Shown: positions 14,562 through 15,716 of the stretch, in pieces
Layout: each line of letters opens with the position of its first letter
How positions within the stretch are numbered: the stretch's first letter is position 1
Assembly (NCBI GenBank): GCA_029248485.1
Contig: JAQWJG010000054.1
Coordinates: forward strand, 1 to 15,716
Reading direction: 5' to 3'
Origin: SAR86 cluster bacterium
GTDB lineage: Bacteria > Pseudomonadota > Gammaproteobacteria > SAR86 > D2472
DNA: 15,716 nucleotides
The notes under the pieces: generated by a model
Databases searched by the model: none
What the model was told of the DNA's origin: nothing
What the model saw: the letters and a program-made list of their open reading frames with translations, nothing else
Program-made: the position numbers and the translations under genes

Positions 14562-15169
14562 GCAGAAAAACTTTCACGCTGGGATATCAGGTCAGTATGC
14601 CTTTCAATTTCTGGATAATCTTTAATATCTAATCGATTTAGACCAATAAAGAAATCAGTGGTTGTGATCATCTGAATGTCAGCAAATGTATATCTTTCAC
14701 CTGCAACAAATTTAGATTCCGACAAAACACCATTAAAATATTTAAGTGATTTGATCCCAATGTTTTTTTGTGTCTCGCCATATTCTTTGTTTTGTGTTTC
14801 CAAGCCTGACATTGCTGGATGCAAATGCCTAAAACCCATTGCCAAAGGTATCATTAGCTCGTTATATATTCTTGCCTGCCACATTTCAATTGAAGCAATT
14901 TCCATTGGGCTTTCACCAAACAAGTTTGGCTCTGGGTATAAAGATTCTAAATATCTACATATAGCAGTTGATTCCATGATGACTGTTCCATCATCAAGTT
15001 GAAGGGCTGGAATTCTTGAGTTAGGGGCTATAGCTCTGTATTCAGGAGTTTTATGCTCTCCTTTCATCATATCAATCTCAATCATCTCAATATCATCAAT
15101 ATTTTTTTCAGCCATAAACATTCTTACTTTTCTTGGGCTGTTAGCCATTTTGTTGTCATACAACTTCAT
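14558..15169 (-). CDS. Glutathione S-transferase family protein
   Basis: A 203-residue cytosolic GST fold. The N-terminal thioredoxin-like domain (1-80) has NSPRKVRMFMAEK with Ser11 at the usual thiol-activating site, NSRIPALQLDDG with the cis-proline of the glutathione site, and MESTAICRYLESLYP (65-79) with the Glu-Ser that contacts glutathione. The all-helical C-terminal domain follows, with FVAGERYTFADIQM, the capping-box aspartate motif common to GSTs. Such proteins conjugate glutathione to electrophiles or act in thiol-dependent catabolic steps; the substrate here is unknown. It is the last gene of a three-gene minus-strand unit; its ATG overlaps the stop of the small membrane protein (ATGA). 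Its stop overlaps that of the SDR gene tail to tail. Confidence 0.92.
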   Translation of the reverse strand: MKLYDNKMANSPRKVRMFMAEKNIDDIEMIEIDMMKGEHKTPEYRAIAPNSRIPALQLDDGTVIMESTAICRYLESLYPEPNLFGESPMEIASIEMWQARIYNELMIPLAMGFRHLHPAMSGLETQNKEYGETQKNIGIKSLKYFNGVLSESKFVAGERYTFADIQMITTTDFFIGLNRLDIKDYPEIERHTDLISQRESFSA

Positions 15170-15420
15170 TTTTTATCCTCGCCAGTTTTTTTATTATTAC
15201 GGTAACCCTGAAAAGCTATATAAGTTTGTATTAAATTTGCAATGACAAATGCAGGCAAATCTACAAATACAAAAACCAAAGCACCAGCAAATCTGCTAAT
15301 TCCAGTCAAAATATAGCCATTTAATCTTGTCTCATGCTTTACTGAGCTTACTAAAGCTAAACTGAGGATACTCAGCACCAATATTACCCATTGCCCATAT
15401 TGCAAAAAACTCTCAATCAT
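15166..15420 (-). CDS. Small membrane protein of unknown function
   Basis: An 84-residue protein I do not recognise with confidence. It has hydrophobic segments at about 8-26, 34-53 and 55-72 and a positively charged C-terminus (YRNNKKTGEDKK), suggesting two or three membrane spans with the tail in the cytoplasm. The arrangement recalls small PnuC/CBU_0592-like membrane proteins, but that is only a resemblance. Both ends overlap neighbours by ATGA: its start with the transporter stop and its stop with the GST start. This is strong evidence that it is a real, coupled gene rather than a chance frame. Confidence 0.72.
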   Translation of the reverse strand: MIESFLQYGQWVILVLSILSLALVSSVKHETRLNGYILTGISRFAGALVFVFVDLPAFVIANLIQTYIAFQGYRNNKKTGEDKK

Positions 15421-15716
15421 GAGGGTTCACTTTTTGCTAATTCAAGATTATTTTTTTCAGCAGTTGCCCAATCTTCGGGTAGTTTACGTGCAACAACTAA
15501 AAAGCTAATAATTGATGGGATAAATACAAGTGAAGTTACAGTCATAGCATATCTAATGGATTCAACTTCGCCATTATTTGTTTTAAAGATATCAATCATC
15601 CACCCTGAAATACTTGGTCCAAGACCCAAACCAATCATATTCAAAATAAAAAAGAAAAGAGCCGTAGACATGGCGCGCATATGGATAGGGGCTAAAGTTT
15701 GTGCAATTGCAAAACT
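15417..15716 (-). CDS. MFS family transporter, C-terminal part (5' end outside window)
   Basis: The frame is open to the window edge and gives the last 99 residues of the protein. The visible part begins FAIAQTLAPIHMRAMSTALFFFILNMIGLGLGPSISGWMID, a pattern common in spinster-like MFS transporters (usually Q-x-L-x-P-P-R-M-R-A). It then has one more hydrophobic helix (TSLVFIPSIISFLVVA) and a short cytoplasmic tail. These would be transmembrane helices 10-12. Substrate cannot be told. The methionine at 15680 is internal to a conserved segment and not the real start. The stop overlaps the next gene by ATGA. Placement with a GST-like protein suggests transport linked to modification or detoxification of an organic compound, which is inference. 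Confidence 0.85.
   Translation of the reverse strand, partial: SFAIAQTLAPIHMRAMSTALFFFILNMIGLGLGPSISGWMIDIFKTNNGEVESIRYAMTVTSLVFIPSIISFLVVARKLPEDWATAEKNNLELAKSEPS

Noticed and set aside
15417..15680. Methionine at 15680 as the start of an 87-residue membrane protein
   Set aside because: The frame stays open upstream to the window edge and encodes conserved MFS sequence (FAIAQTLAPIH), so this is the C-terminal part of a longer transporter.

Overview
The window is an AT-rich, tightly packed bacterial chromosome segment made almost entirely of housekeeping genes. Protein similarity and gene order point to a gammaproteobacterium. The rpsP-rimM-trmD-rplS ribosome operon leads straight into xerD-dsbC-hom-thrC and then prfB-lysS, an arrangement I recall from Pseudomonas (with extra genes between) and, in part, from Escherichia coli (xerD-dsbC-recJ-prfB-lysS). 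Low GC, near-zero intergenic space and short versions of shared gene blocks suggest a streamlined marine lineage such as SAR86. That placement is an inference, not something the sequence proves.

Layout: (1) Positions 1-2122, plus strand: the end of ribosomal protein S16 (an acidic repeat tail), RimM, TrmD, and L19 with a roughly 100-residue acidic N-terminal extension. (2) 2127-6378, plus: XerD recombinase, periplasmic DsbC, then homoserine dehydrogenase and threonine synthase, the last two overlapping. (3) 6390-10293, plus: a GNAT acetyltransferase, release factor 2 with its programmed +1 frameshift, lysyl-tRNA synthetase, and a PrsW-type membrane protease. (4) 10299-12352, minus: an AlkB-like dioxygenase, malate dehydrogenase and a small DUF6231-like protein form one compact transcription unit. 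(5) 12401-14561, plus: a ferredoxin reductase-type flavoprotein and a 3-hydroxyacyl-CoA dehydrogenase-type SDR, divergent from alkB. (6) 14558-15716, minus: an MFS transporter (cut by the window end), a small membrane protein and a glutathione S-transferase-like protein, joined by two ATGA overlaps.

The plus-strand genes from 1 to 10293 serve translation (ribosome assembly, tRNA m1G37 methylation, termination, Lys-tRNA charging), chromosome dimer resolution, disulfide isomerisation and threonine synthesis. The rest is central metabolism, alkylation repair and a probable small-molecule/lipid set. No tRNA, rRNA, CRISPR array, insertion sequence, prophage or defence system is visible. No stretch longer than about 80 bases lacks a gene.

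I see no evidence of a wholly new multi-gene system. The most unusual signals are the paired acidic low-complexity tails on two ribosomal proteins of one operon, which share a six-residue repeat pattern, and an apparent insertion in the substrate loop of malate dehydrogenase.
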